A stretch of DNA of 64,000 nt from Prevotella sp. tc2-28 (GTDB lineage: Bacteria; Bacteroidota; Bacteroidia; Bacteroidales; Bacteroidaceae). The stretch covers positions 186,001-250,000 of the forward strand of contig NZ_FNRE01000001.1 of NCBI RefSeq assembly GCF_900107705.1, written 5' to 3'. The notes beneath the pieces were generated by a model. The model did no database searches, was not told the origin of the DNA, and saw only the letters and a program-made list of their open reading frames with translations. How positions within the stretch are numbered: the first letter of the stretch is position 1; the number at the start of each line of letters is the position of its first letter. The translations under genes and the position numbers were made by a program. Below are positions 35,845 through 44,694 of this stretch, piece after piece.

Positions 35845-36870
35845 ATGGCTAAGAAAGAAAAAGAAGAGGAGCAGTTGTCTCCACAAGAACAAAGAATGAA
35901 AGCCCTGCAGGCTGCAATGGCGAAGATTGAAAAGGACTTCGGCAAGGGCGCTATCATGAAGATGGGCGACGAGAAGATAGAAAACGTAGAGGTTATACCC
36001 ACTGGCTCCATCGGTCTGAATGCCGCACTGGGTGTTGGTGGCTACCCCAAGGGACGAATTATCGAGATATATGGTCCTGAGTCTTCAGGTAAGACAACTC
36101 TGGCTATCCACGCTATTGCCGAGGTTCAGAAAGCCGGTGGTGTAGCAGCCTTCATCGACGCAGAGCACGCCTTCGACCGCTTCTATGCAGAGAAGTTAGG
36201 TGTCGACATCGCCAACCTTTACATCTCACAACCCGACAATGGTGAACAGGCATTGGAGATTGCCGACCAGCTGATACGCTCCAGCGCTGTTGACCTACTG
36301 ATTGTCGACTCTGTAGCCGCCTTGACTCCTAAGAAGGAGATTGAGGGCGACATGGGCGACTCAGCAGTAGGTCTGCATGCACGTCTGATGTCACAGGCTC
36401 TGCGTAAGCTGACAGGTACCATCTCCAAAACCAAGACAACCTGTATCTTCATCAACCAACTGCGTGAGAAGATTGGTGTCATGTTTGGAAATCCTGAGAC
36501 CACCACTGGTGGTAATGCCCTGAAGTTCTATGCCTCTGTACGTCTGGACATCCGCAAGGTGACATCTGTCAAGGATGGTGACAACATCATTGGCAACCAG
36601 GTACGCGTCAAGGTCGTCAAGAACAAGGTGGCTCCTCCCTTCCGCAAGGCTGAGTTTGAAATCATGTTTGGTGAGGGTATCAGCAAGATTGGCGAAATCG
36701 TCGACCTGGCTACTGAGTATAACATCATCAAGAAGAGTGGCTCATGGTTCTCGTATGGCGAGACAAAACTTGGACAGGGGCGCGATGCCGTGAAGGATAT
36801 GTTAAAAGACAATCCTGAGCTGTGCGATGAACTGGAAGCCAAGATTATGGAAGCTATCAAAGCACAATAA
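35845..36870 (+). CDS. recA: Recombinase RecA
   Basis: The central strand-exchange protein of homologous recombination and SOS induction. Its 341 residues have Walker [18 protein letters not shown], the Walker B strand [13 protein letters not shown], the L2 loop [23 protein letters not shown] and a short acidic C-terminus. The N-terminal [19 protein letters not shown] is typical of Bacteroidetes RecA. No LexA box of the known type was recognised upstream. A strong symmetric terminator follows. Confidence 0.98.
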   Translation: MAKKEKEEEQLSPQEQRMKALQAAMAKIEKDFGKGAIMKMGDEKIENVEVIPTGSIGLNAALGVGGYPKGRIIEIYGPESSGKTTLAIHAIAEVQKAGGVAAFIDAEHAFDRFYAEKLGVDIANLYISQPDNGEQALEIADQLIRSSAVDLLIVDSVAALTPKKEIEGDMGDSAVGLHARLMSQALRKLTGTISKTKTTCIFINQLREKIGVMFGNPETTTGGNALKFYASVRLDIRKVTSVKDGDNIIGNQVRVKVVKNKVAPPFRKAEFEIMFGEGISKIGEIVDLATEYNIIKKSGSWFSYGETKLGQGRDAVKDMLKDNPELCDELEAKIMEAIKAQ

Positions 36871-36883
36871 CACTATAAGGCAT

Positions 36884-36920
36884 AAAAAAGGGGCTCTTCT
36901 CGAGAAGAGCCCCTTTTTTA
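36884..36920 (+). terminator. Bidirectional terminator after recA
   Basis: GGGGCTCTTCTC pairs perfectly with GAGAAGAGCCCC, flanked by A-run and T-run, so it can stop both recA and the convergent gene at 36932. Confidence 0.93.
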
Positions 36921-36931
36921 TGCGATATCAC

Positions 36932-38338
36932 TTATTCGTTTATCGGTGTTCCTGTTTTCATTTTTCCACCAGCAATACCACCGCCTCTTCTTGAATGCTT
37001 GCCTTTTGCATTCTTGGAACCCTGACGGGCTTTGGCAGAAGCAACGGATCCTTGCTCGTTGAACTTCACATCGAGGATAACACCATTAGAACGGGCATAC
37101 AGCCACATGTCATTACCCTCGCTGTCTGAAATCTTGGAGTTAGGCTCACCCACAGCCATCAGGACTTCGTCCTTTGTCATACCGGGAATGACACGACCTT
37201 CGCGGATAGCAGCACGCGTTTCCTTGCTAGTGGTACGAGCCATACCTTCACCCAAGCCAAACACACGTCCGAAGTAGTCGTCGTTCTTGTCGTTGAGACC
37301 ACCTTGCTCGTCAACTTGTGAGAAAGTGATATCCTTATAATAGACACGACGGGTTTCCGTGTCACGCATGGTCAGCGTATAGAAATTGCCCTTGATAGGA
37401 GTAATCTCGTCGATGATGAAACCAGTGAAGCGAGGTACAACAATATCGCGAACCTTACCAGAACCCTTACTGCTCATGCTGGTCTTAATCTTGGTGAATA
37501 CGGTCTGACCCAAATATTCCTTAATGTCCTGAGATACTGCCATATTGTCATCCGTGAAGTCGAAAGATCCCTTAAACAGGAATTTCTCGTTGTCAACAAT
37601 GAACTCGTCGTCACGCATACCACTGTTGGTCTTACTCATTGCTACGTTCTGGTAGAACTGATGACCATTCTCATCTTCAACGATAATCTTTACAGGGAAC
37701 GAACGGGTTCCGACGCCAATGGCCTTTACCTCAACCACCTTGTTCTTCTCCTCCGTCACCTCACGATAGCCATCGCCATCATAGTCGGTGTCAACACGGA
37801 AATGCTGAGTGCGGGTCAGCAACAGCTTACCCAGCAACAGTTCGCGGGCCTTGTCAACATCACCCAGGTAAGCCAGTGTGGGAACACCTAACTTACCGAA
37901 ACAATAGTCCTCAAACGTACCGTTAGGCAACTCATAATAATAGTTGCGGTTGTCATCTGCACAAGTGAAGTTGACATGGGTACGTCCATTTGACAAGAGT
38001 TCATGACCTTTATAAATCATGATACAATGGCGCAACTTTCCGCTGCTCACCTCTTTATTCGTTGTGGCATCACGGAATGTGTTTACCAACAAGTCGTATT
38101 TCTCGGGTATCACCATAAAACGCATACCTTCCTTCCAGTCACACATACTCTGGAAACGGAAGTTCTTACTCAAGAAGTCTTCATTCTCAGGCGCTGCATT
38201 CTGCTCCACAGGAGCTAACTGGTCTGGCTTGACAATAGATTTCTTCACACCCTTCGTCTTGACGATGTAAGGGTTGTCCTGGGCTATGGCTGACTGCATC
38301 GCGAAGGCGATTCCAATCATTAAAATGATTCTTTTCAT
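36932..38338 (-). CDS. Exported protein of unknown function with SmpA/OmlA-like C-terminus
   Basis: A 468-residue protein with a signal peptide (MKRIILMIGIAFAMQSAIAQ). Most of the body is unrecognised. Residues 385-440 hold GMTKDEVLMAVGEPNSKISD and WLYARSNGVILDVKFNEQG, the pattern of BamE/SmpA-like domains that often attach to envelope proteins. The tail is basic (KNAKGKHSRRGGG). It is convergent with recA and divergent from dnaK. A role in the envelope is an inference from the signal peptide and this domain. Confidence 0.8.
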   Translation of the reverse strand: MKRIILMIGIAFAMQSAIAQDNPYIVKTKGVKKSIVKPDQLAPVEQNAAPENEDFLSKNFRFQSMCDWKEGMRFMVIPEKYDLLVNTFRDATTNKEVSSGKLRHCIMIYKGHELLSNGRTHVNFTCADDNRNYYYELPNGTFEDYCFGKLGVPTLAYLGDVDKARELLLGKLLLTRTQHFRVDTDYDGDGYREVTEEKNKVVEVKAIGVGTRSFPVKIIVEDENGHQFYQNVAMSKTNSGMRDDEFIVDNEKFLFKGSFDFTDDNMAVSQDIKEYLGQTVFTKIKTSMSSKGSGKVRDIVVPRFTGFIIDEITPIKGNFYTLTMRDTETRRVYYKDITFSQVDEQGGLNDKNDDYFGRVFGLGEGMARTTSKETRAAIREGRVIPGMTKDEVLMAVGEPNSKISDSEGNDMWLYARSNGVILDVKFNEQGSVASAKARQGSKNAKGKHSRRGGGIAGGKMKTGTPINE

Positions 38339-38400
38339 GACATGAAATTTTACTGTTGATCAATATCTGGGTGCAAAGATAAGATTTTTTTTTCATACTT

Positions 38401-38445
38401 GTGCCAAAATGTCACCATAATATTCAAAAAAAATCACTTTGGCAC
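38401..38445. repeat. Inverted repeat GTGCCAAA/TTTGGCAC upstream of dnaK
   Basis: Perfect 8-bp arms at 38401-38408 and 38438-38445, separated by 29 bases. The right arm overlaps the -24 element of the sigma-54-like promoter, so it may be an operator for dnaK. Confidence 0.55.
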
Positions 38446-38455
38446 GTGCTTTGCT
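38440..38455 (+). promoter_or_regulatory. Sigma-54-like promoter upstream of dnaK
   Basis: TGGCACG, four bases, TTGCT. GG at 38441-38442 and GC at 38453-38454 have the required 12-base register, and the match to the -24/-12 consensus is complete. A start near 38466 would give a leader of about 40 bases. No TTTG/TAnnTTTG promoter is visible in the same place. Confidence 0.65.
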
Positions 38456-38506
38456 ATATATCGGATGACATATTTTGATTATTAACAATTAAAAAACAGA
38501 TAAATT

Positions 38507-40423
38507 ATGGGAAAGATTATTGGAATCGACTTAGGAACAACTAACAGTTGTGTTGCCGTTTTCGAAGGCAACGAACCAGTTGTTATCGCTAACAGCGAAG
38601 GTAAGCGTACTACACCTTCTGTAGTAGGCTTCGTAGAGAATGGTGAACGCAAGATTGGCGACCCTGCCAAGCGTCAGGCTATCACAAACCCCAAGAAGAC
38701 GGTTTACTCTATCAAGCGTTTCATGGGTGAGAACTGGCAGCAGACGGAGAAAGAAATTTCTCGCGTTCCTTATTCTGTAGTCAACGAGGGTGGCTATCCT
38801 CGCGTCGACATCGACGGACGCAAGTACACACCGCAGGAAATTTCTGCTATGGTACTGCAGAAGATGAAGAAGACTGCCGAGGATTACCTGGGACAGGAGG
38901 TGACAGACGCCGTCATCACCGTACCTGCCTACTTCTCTGACTCTCAGCGTCAGGCTACCAAGGAGGCCGGACAGATTGCCGGCCTGAACGTACGCCGTAT
39001 CGTCAACGAACCTACAGCTGCCGCTTTGGCATATGGTGTTGACAAAGCCAACAAGGATATGAAGATTGCTGTCTTCGACCTCGGTGGTGGTACGTTCGAT
39101 ATCTCTATCCTTGAGTTCGGTGGCGGTGTGTTCGAGGTGCTCTCTACCAATGGTGATACTCACCTGGGTGGTGATGACTTCGACCAGGTTATCATCGACT
39201 GGCTGGTACAGGAGTTCAAGAACGACGAGGGTGCCGACCTGACACAAGACCCAATGGCTATGCAGCGTCTGAAGGAGGCTGCTGAGAAGGCAAAGATTGA
39301 ACTGTCTTCTAGCACAAGCACAGAGATCAACCTGCCTTACATCATGCCTGTCGCTGGTGTGCCCAAGCACTTGGTAAAGAACCTCACCCGTGCTAAGTTC
39401 GAGCAGTTGGCTCACGGACTCATCCAGGCTTGTCTGGCTCCTTGTCAGAAGGCTATTGCTGATGCCAAGCTGAGCACTGCAGATATCGACGAGGTCATCC
39501 TCGTAGGTGGTTCTAGCCGTATCCCTGCCGTACAGGAGTTGGTAAAGAACTACTTCGGTAAGGAGCCTTCAAAGGGTGTTAACCCTGACGAGGTGGTAGC
39601 CGTTGGTGCTTCTATCCAGGGTGCCATCCTGAATAAGGAAGGTGGTGTAGGCGACATCGTACTGCTTGACGTTACTCCGCTGACGCTAGGTATCGAGACA
39701 ATGGGTGGTGTTATGACCAAGCTGATTGATGCTAATACGACTATTCCTTGCAAGAAGAGTGAGACTTTCTCTACCGCTGCTGACAATCAGACAGAGGTTA
39801 CCATTCACGTACTGCAGGGTGAGCGTCCTATGGCCTCACAGAACAAGTCTATCGGACAGTTCAATCTGACTGGTATCGCACCTGCCCGTCGTGGTATTCC
39901 TCAGATTGAGGTAACCTTCGACATCGATGCCAACGGTATTTTGAAGGTATCTGCCAAGGATAAGGCTACTGGCAAGGAGCAGGCCATCCGCATCGAGGCT
40001 TCATCTGGCTTGTCACAGGACGAGATCAACCGCATGAAGGCTGAGGCAGAGCAGAATGCTGAGAACGATAAGAAGGAGCGCGAGCGCGTTGACAAGATGA
40101 ACCAGGCTGACTCTATGATCTTCCAGACCGAGAATCAGCTTCAAGAACTCGGCGACAAGATTCCTGCTCAGCACAAGCCCGCCATCGAGCAGGCCCTGCA
40201 ACAGCTGAAGGATGCCCACAAGGCTGGCGACGTCAATGCCATCGACACCGCAATGGCAGCTCTTAACACCGCTTGGCAGACTGCCTCACAGCAGATGTAT
40301 CAGGGTGCCCAGGGTGCTCAGCCTGGTCAGGACAACCCATTCAATGGTCAGCAGGCCGGTGGTCAGCAGGAAGCCCCCAAGGATGACAACATCCAGGATG
40401 CTGATTTCGAGGAGGTGAAGTAA
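38507..40423 (+). CDS. dnaK: Chaperone DnaK (Hsp70)
   Basis: A 638-residue Hsp70 that folds proteins with DnaJ and GrpE. The N-terminus is [20 protein letters not shown], with [15 protein letters not shown] and [14 protein letters not shown] in the ATPase domain, the linker [12 protein letters not shown]-type segment and the substrate domain. The C-terminus is Gln/Gly-rich and ends DADFEEVK. dnaJ and grpE are not adjacent. The last 18 bases are repeated at 42970-42987, beyond a pair of defence genes. Confidence 0.98.
   Translation: MGKIIGIDLGTTNSCVAVFEGNEPVVIANSEGKRTTPSVVGFVENGERKIGDPAKRQAITNPKKTVYSIKRFMGENWQQTEKEISRVPYSVVNEGGYPRVDIDGRKYTPQEISAMVLQKMKKTAEDYLGQEVTDAVITVPAYFSDSQRQATKEAGQIAGLNVRRIVNEPTAAALAYGVDKANKDMKIAVFDLGGGTFDISILEFGGGVFEVLSTNGDTHLGGDDFDQVIIDWLVQEFKNDEGADLTQDPMAMQRLKEAAEKAKIELSSSTSTEINLPYIMPVAGVPKHLVKNLTRAKFEQLAHGLIQACLAPCQKAIADAKLSTADIDEVILVGGSSRIPAVQELVKNYFGKEPSKGVNPDEVVAVGASIQGAILNKEGGVGDIVLLDVTPLTLGIETMGGVMTKLIDANTTIPCKKSETFSTAADNQTEVTIHVLQGERPMASQNKSIGQFNLTGIAPARRGIPQIEVTFDIDANGILKVSAKDKATGKEQAIRIEASSGLSQDEINRMKAEAEQNAENDKKERERVDKMNQADSMIFQTENQLQELGDKIPAQHKPAIEQALQQLKDAHKAGDVNAIDTAMAALNTAWQTASQQMYQGAQGAQPGQDNPFNGQQAGGQQEAPKDDNIQDADFEEVK
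40406..40423 (+). repeat. 18-bp direct repeat, left copy (dnaK 3' end)
   Basis: TTCGAGGAGGTGAAGTAA, coding FEEVK and stop, is identical to 42970-42987. The two copies bound a 2.5-kb segment with rloB and rloA, so they look like attachment-site or insertion duplications. Confidence 0.75.
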
Positions 40424-40442
40424 GGATTTTAAAATCTTAATT

Positions 40443-40479
40443 AAAATCCGTGTAGTCTTTCGATTACACGGATTTTTTT
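40443..40479. terminator. Bidirectional terminator between dnaK and rloB
   Basis: AAAATCCGTGTA pairs with TACACGGATTTT across ten bases, followed by T-rich sequence on both strands. It lies inside the segment bounded by the 18-bp repeats. Confidence 0.85.
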
Positions 40480-40480
40480 A

Positions 40481-41029
40481 CTATCCTTTCAATTCCTCCA
40501 ATAGTTTAAATACCGTTGTAGAAGGATTTTGGAATGTTGCAAGTTTCTTTGCCCTTTCTACAGCCGACTCTCTATTTTTAGTAAACACAGCCTTCTCTTC
40601 TTCAGACAAGACACCCTTTTTGTATCCTTTCGATACCTTCTGATATTTCTGAACACACTTAACAGACGAAATCTCAGATTTTTGCTCCTGATAATGCAAC
40701 AAGAACCATAGTTCTATACACGGGTTAGAGACTATCAGTTCTGCATTAGGTATCTTTTGCAGTTGTTCCAACATCCCATCAACGTCCAAATCATACATCA
40801 AGAAGACTTTATCTTGCTCAGTTCTTACATATTCATTTTGGGAGCGTTCAATATAGTCTTCCGAAATATTCGACTTGCCTTTCTTTACTATGACCTGAAT
40901 GGGAGCCCGATACAATGAACGCAGGAATTTGACATATGCGATCTCCGTTTCACCCTCACAGAAAACAAAGAAGTTGGGCTTCATTTGTTTTCCCTTAGAT
41001 ATACGAACTTTTCTTCCCATCTTAGCCAA
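40481..41029 (-). CDS. RloB/AbiLii-like Toprim-type nuclease
   Basis: A 182-residue protein of the RloB family. FFVFCEGETEIAYVKFLRSL holds the acidic Glu of the Toprim-like fold and VFLMYDLDVDGM the metal-binding Asp pair. NPCIELWFLLHYQ is a conserved RloB segment. With an AAA15 ATPase it forms the AbiL/RloAB type of anti-phage pair, where the nuclease is probably released or switched on during infection. It overlaps rloA by 8 bases. Its base composition is AT-richer than the flanking housekeeping genes. Confidence 0.88.
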   Translation of the reverse strand: MAKMGRKVRISKGKQMKPNFFVFCEGETEIAYVKFLRSLYRAPIQVIVKKGKSNISEDYIERSQNEYVRTEQDKVFLMYDLDVDGMLEQLQKIPNAELIVSNPCIELWFLLHYQEQKSEISSVKCVQKYQKVSKGYKKGVLSEEEKAVFTKNRESAVERAKKLATFQNPSTTVFKLLEELKG

Positions 41030-42272
41030 GTCGTTTTAAGTTTGTCGACGATTCGTCAATATAGGGGATTGCATCAAAACGACCCTGAAGGTATGCCTTT
41101 TCAGCATCCATATTCTCACGGAAATCCTTAAAATCAAAGAGAGAATACAAATCTGAAGACCCGTCATCACGCTTGTTAACGAAATACACCTGGTCTTTCC
41201 TCAACTTTCTCATGTTGAGCAGATTAGTATTATGCGTAGAGAATATGAGCTGAGCCGATTCACTTTGATGGAACAGATTAAGAATATACTCCACCAGATT
41301 CACATGTAGTCCCATCGATATTTCATCAATCAGAAGAACTTTGTTGCCCTTGATGATATTCAGAATAGTCAACATCATGTGGAAGAACTCTTGAGTACCA
41401 CTCGACTCCTCTGAATAAAAATCAAATGGGACTTCCGGATTATTCCTATGGAAAGTCGTAATCTTCAACTGAGGCTTTTGTATATCATCCCTTGAAAGTA
41501 ACTGGTTACTCAGAGGGTCAAACACTGCAGTAGTCAGCGACCTCAATTCGTGCTGACTGCGAATATCTATAATATCACTATCTGCAGCCTTGAGCACCCT
41601 CAAAATCAAGTCCTTGTTCTCATTCAAAAGCGACTCTATGGAATAACTATTATAGCCAAAATAGTTCAAAATAAAACGCTCATTAAAATAGCGGAACACA
41701 TCCTTAGCTACATCACGATCCATCTGACTGGCACGAGATACGAAGAGCGTTTTTTTCGATGTATTACCAGCCACGTCCATAGGTCTGCGAATAGCAGAAC
41801 GGAACTCATAGATATCCTTCTTGTCTGGGCCTTTGCGTTCATCTCGTGAAAACACCAACTTTTTTCTACCGACAGGGTAATAATACAGTTCCTCTGTTAT
41901 AATCTCAGTTTTTGTCAAGGAGAAACTATACTCGTATTCAACACCCTCGATTAAGAATCGAATGTAAAATTTACTGGGCTTACCTATCCCACCGAATTTA
42001 AATGGAGTAAAAGCAAAGATTGTGTTCTCATTATAATTATGCGACTCGAAGATCATCTGCACACAAGCTCTTATCGCTTTGATAATGTTGCTCTTTCCTG
42101 ATGCATTAGCTCCATAGATAGCAACAGTCTTCAATAGCCTTTCGTCATTGCAAACGAAAGTATTACCCAACAGGTCCTTGGATTCTTTAGTCTGAAGACT
42201 CGCTGCCTGCATATCCAAAATCACTTCTTCGTTAATAGAGAAAAAGTTACTTAATCGAATTTGTAATACCAT
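41022..42272 (-). CDS. RloA/AbiLi-like AAA15-family ATPase
   Basis: A 416-residue ABC-type ATPase of the AAA15 branch. It has IYGANASGKSNIIKAI (Walker A), LLIDEISMGLHVNLVEYIL (Walker B and signature) and IFSTHNTNLL (H-loop). The start MVLQIRLSNFFSINEE at 42272 is used because a TTG farther up lies in the -7 element. It is the sensor or regulator partner of the RloB-like nuclease encoded after it. The pair sits in the segment bounded by 18-bp repeats behind dnaK. Confidence 0.88.
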   Translation of the reverse strand: MVLQIRLSNFFSINEEVILDMQAASLQTKESKDLLGNTFVCNDERLLKTVAIYGANASGKSNIIKAIRACVQMIFESHNYNENTIFAFTPFKFGGIGKPSKFYIRFLIEGVEYEYSFSLTKTEIITEELYYYPVGRKKLVFSRDERKGPDKKDIYEFRSAIRRPMDVAGNTSKKTLFVSRASQMDRDVAKDVFRYFNERFILNYFGYNSYSIESLLNENKDLILRVLKAADSDIIDIRSQHELRSLTTAVFDPLSNQLLSRDDIQKPQLKITTFHRNNPEVPFDFYSEESSGTQEFFHMMLTILNIIKGNKVLLIDEISMGLHVNLVEYILNLFHQSESAQLIFSTHNTNLLNMRKLRKDQVYFVNKRDDGSSDLYSLFDFKDFRENMDAEKAYLQGRFDAIPYIDESSTNLKRLG

Positions 42273-42299
42273 CTTGACTTCAATTTTGCAAAATTTCTG

Positions 42300-42331
42300 C
42301 AAATATAGTGATTAAAATAGAATAACACAAG
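42300..42331 (-). promoter_or_regulatory. Promoter of rloA-rloB
   Basis: Minus-strand CTTG (42328-42331), 20 bases, TATATTTG (42300-42307), 28 bases before the ATG. Confidence 0.68.
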
Positions 42332-42438
42332 TTTCAATCTTATCTTTTAATCATAATTAACATGAAAGATCAATCAAGGTAACTACTCAGTCCCATGGGC
42401 ATGAATAGTCTACTTACTGTTGTACGACAGCAAGTATA

Positions 42439-42585
42439 GCATTAAAGGAGAACCAAAGTACCGCTGCCGAGTTCAATGTCAATCTTGTTACAGCATTTAG
42501 TGTCATTGTACGTGAACCAAGGACAATGACAATGCTAATGTCGGAAAAGATGTCGGAAAAGACTTCGGAAAAGTTTACTCAATAA
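42439..42585 (+). pseudogene. Remnant of a gene with a GSEKxSEK-type C-terminus
   Basis: A 49-codon open stretch ends in MSEKMSEKTSEKFTQ and stop, preceded by ALKENQSTAAEF, which resembles the C-terminal part of AlbA_2-type ATP-binding proteins of Bacteroidetes. The other frame reads on as GKDVGKDFGK and then broken KDVL/DVLEEL pieces to about 42640. No start or conserved domain is left. I read it as a decayed gene inside the islet. Confidence 0.4.
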
Positions 42586-42679
42586 ATGTACAGAAAGATG
42601 TCCTATAAGATGTCCTGGAAGAATTGGATAGTAACAGATAAGAATAATTTCATCGGTCATGACCGACAAATTATAAAAC

Positions 42680-42791
42680 GACCCGCACATTTGAGCATCG
42701 TTCTTGGCTTAGGCAAGCGACCTAAGTCGAGCGGAGAGGCTTGGCGGGTTCTAGCGATGCAAAGATACGAATTCTTTCCGAATCACACAAG
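42680..42791 (-). ncRNA. Possible structured RNA with promoter, in the islet
   Basis: On the minus strand CTTG (42788-42791), 20 bases, TATCTTTG (42760-42767) form a promoter. The sequence behind it has ACCCGC (5' side, 42744-42749) able to pair with GCGGGT (42681-42686), an inner CTTAGG/CCTAAG hairpin (42721-42726 with 42708-42713), and then CGTTTTATAATTT. Crossing GCATCG/CGATGC arms at 42695-42700 and 42755-42760 could make a pseudoknot. No open frame explains the region. The remaining part of the 42303-43063 gap is otherwise empty apart from the pseudogene and the repeat. Confidence 0.35.
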
Positions 42792-42969
42792 CTTTCTGTT
42801 AAAAATTGGATCTTTTCCAAACTTTTATTGGTTTTCTTATGGCTGTTTCGATAGAAAATCGTACCTTTGCCACTGGTTATTAGATGTTTGCTACACGGAT
42901 GCTTATAAGCATTTTGCAACATTTTGACACCAAGCTCACGCAAGTAGTTGTAAATCAATGAATGTCTCA

Positions 42970-42987
42970 TTCGAGGAGGTGAAGTAA
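42970..42987 (+). repeat. 18-bp direct repeat, right copy (duplicate of dnaK 3' end)
   Basis: Identical to 40406-40423 although no dnaK sequence stands before it. Twelve bases later begins a strong terminator, which may be the original dnaK terminator. Confidence 0.75.
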
Positions 42988-42999
42988 CTTATTAACATA

Positions 43000-43044
43000 A
43001 AACAAAATGTGGTGCAGATTTATCGTCTGCACCACATTTTGTTT
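43000..43044. terminator. Very strong bidirectional terminator
   Basis: A perfect 19-bp stem, AAACAAAATGTGGTGCAGA with its complement at 43026-43044, around a 7-base loop. It serves the minus-strand gene at 43064 and perhaps, before the insertion, dnaK. Confidence 0.9.
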
Positions 43045-43063
43045 CAGATGATACGTACCATTG

Positions 43064-44653
43064 TTAGAATCTATACTGCAACTTGATGTTTGCGGCGTGT
43101 CTGTTGAGTTCCGCATCACCACAGAATGCATCAAACATATCATGCCAGTCAACACCCAGATTCCATCTCTTGCCAAATTGTTTATTCACGGACAAGCAAC
43201 CATAGACAGGGGTGCCAAACATCTCACGTGTTGGTGAATTCCTGGTATAATAAATCACTTGCATTCCAATTTGCCAGTCGTAAGGGAGATAGGCTTTCGG
43301 AACAAATCTAAATGAGGCAAAGGTAGCACTCTTGGCTATATAGAGATTAGACCCGCCAGTCAGTGTCAACCCTTTCGTTTTCCAATAGGCCGACACATCC
43401 AGTTCTGTAAAATTCTCGCCATCTTCAATATCATAATAGCTGGCTTCCGTCTGCACAGTCAACTTCTGCCGACTATAGGCATAAGCCAGCTTTACCTGGT
43501 GAATATCCCATTCATCCAGCACACCCTTAGCCCTCGCCCATTCCTCACTGAACGGTGTATTGGTTTCCATAAAGAGAACTAAGTAGGTAGGATTATAGTA
43601 TTTGCGAAAATAGCCCAGCTGTACCTGATTGCGGCTATCTGGTACAAAGACGACGCAGGCATTTGTATTGTAACGGGTGTCAGAATGCTTTTGAGTAATG
43701 CCAAAATCCCTTAACTTATAGCGATAGAACATCACACGGTTGCCCACTGTCAACTTCCACTTAGGCAAGGAGTAGGTGAACTGCAGATAGACATCATGAT
43801 TGAATACATCCCAGTTCCTGCCCGTCACCTTTTGTTCGGTCATCAGGAAATCGCCCTCAACACCCAGCATCATGGACAGTCGCTCAGAAAACAAGGGCGT
43901 ATTCAGCTCAGCGACATACAATGGCAACTTGTTGGATAAGAGCGGATTACTATTATACTGGTAACCACCCGTAATGAGCAGTTCGGTGCCCTGTTCATTG
44001 AAGGTATGGAAGAATCGCGCCCTGCCCATGACTCTTCGTGACATATTTAAAGGCTGGTCAAGATATTGCTGGGTGAAATAGGTCAGTAACTTGTTCTTGT
44101 CATCAAACCGATTCGTCATGTGAAGCGTCAGAAACTCCTCATTCCATTCCTGATGACGATAAGACACATTGGCATAGAGATCAGTACTTTTACTGCCGTA
44201 TAAGGCATTCACGGTGCCAAGACCTGCAATGTCCTTCCCGAAGTCTCCCTGCCCTTCCACGAAACCTTTCAGCGTGTCAGGCATCTTCATGTTGATATCC
44301 AACACCTTGGCTATTCCAATGGTTCCCTTCGCAACACCCGTATTGTCACAAACCTGAATCTTGGCAATGTCCTTGGCTTTCATCTGGCTTAGAATCAACC
44401 TGATGTCACCATTCATTGGGACGTTGTTAATGCGGAGGTTATAGCTGGCTATGACATCCTCGTATCCGCCAATCATCATCTCCGGCATCATCTGGAGGAT
44501 ATCCATCAATGTTTCTTCTCCTGTCAGTTCCATTCGCTGAGGATAAATGATTGTCCTGTCTGCTTTTATCTCAATGATGGGCAGACTATCTTCTGCAGAC
44601 ATGGGGACTGACCAGAGCAGAATGCTAATGAGTATGAGAAATTGTCGATGCAT
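43064..44653 (-). CDS. TonB-receptor-like outer-membrane beta-barrel protein
   Basis: A 529-residue outer-membrane protein. The start at 44653 gives a signal peptide (MHRQFLILISILLWSVPMSA). Residues 30-120 look like a small TonB plug (LMDILQMMPEMMIGGYEDVI and YNLRINNVPMNG), followed by a barrel with alternating aromatic residues that ends LQYRF, a usual outer-membrane C-terminus. It lacks the carboxypeptidase-like and CNA-like N-terminal repeats of SusC, and at this length the barrel is shorter than that of classic receptors. It is 41 bases behind gltS on the same strand. The substrate is unknown. Confidence 0.78.
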   Translation of the reverse strand: MHRQFLILISILLWSVPMSAEDSLPIIEIKADRTIIYPQRMELTGEETLMDILQMMPEMMIGGYEDVIASYNLRINNVPMNGDIRLILSQMKAKDIAKIQVCDNTGVAKGTIGIAKVLDINMKMPDTLKGFVEGQGDFGKDIAGLGTVNALYGSKSTDLYANVSYRHQEWNEEFLTLHMTNRFDDKNKLLTYFTQQYLDQPLNMSRRVMGRARFFHTFNEQGTELLITGGYQYNSNPLLSNKLPLYVAELNTPLFSERLSMMLGVEGDFLMTEQKVTGRNWDVFNHDVYLQFTYSLPKWKLTVGNRVMFYRYKLRDFGITQKHSDTRYNTNACVVFVPDSRNQVQLGYFRKYYNPTYLVLFMETNTPFSEEWARAKGVLDEWDIHQVKLAYAYSRQKLTVQTEASYYDIEDGENFTELDVSAYWKTKGLTLTGGSNLYIAKSATFASFRFVPKAYLPYDWQIGMQVIYYTRNSPTREMFGTPVYGCLSVNKQFGKRWNLGVDWHDMFDAFCGDAELNRHAANIKLQYRF

Positions 44654-44694
44654 ACGATTTTTGAACATACCTATTACATTACACGATGAGGACC

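Noticed and set aside
38471-38477. TATTTTG as a vegetative -7 element for dnaK
   Set aside because: It lacks one base of TAnnTTTG and has no TTTG at 19-21 bases; the nearest is 29 bases away.
38531-39415. A 294-codon open frame opposite dnaK
   Set aside because: Shadow of dnaK codon use; no family features and no start signals.
42586-42927. A 113-codon open frame behind the islet genes
   Set aside because: Composition is mixed, it crosses the inverted-repeat region, and no family or start signal is visible; more likely decayed DNA.
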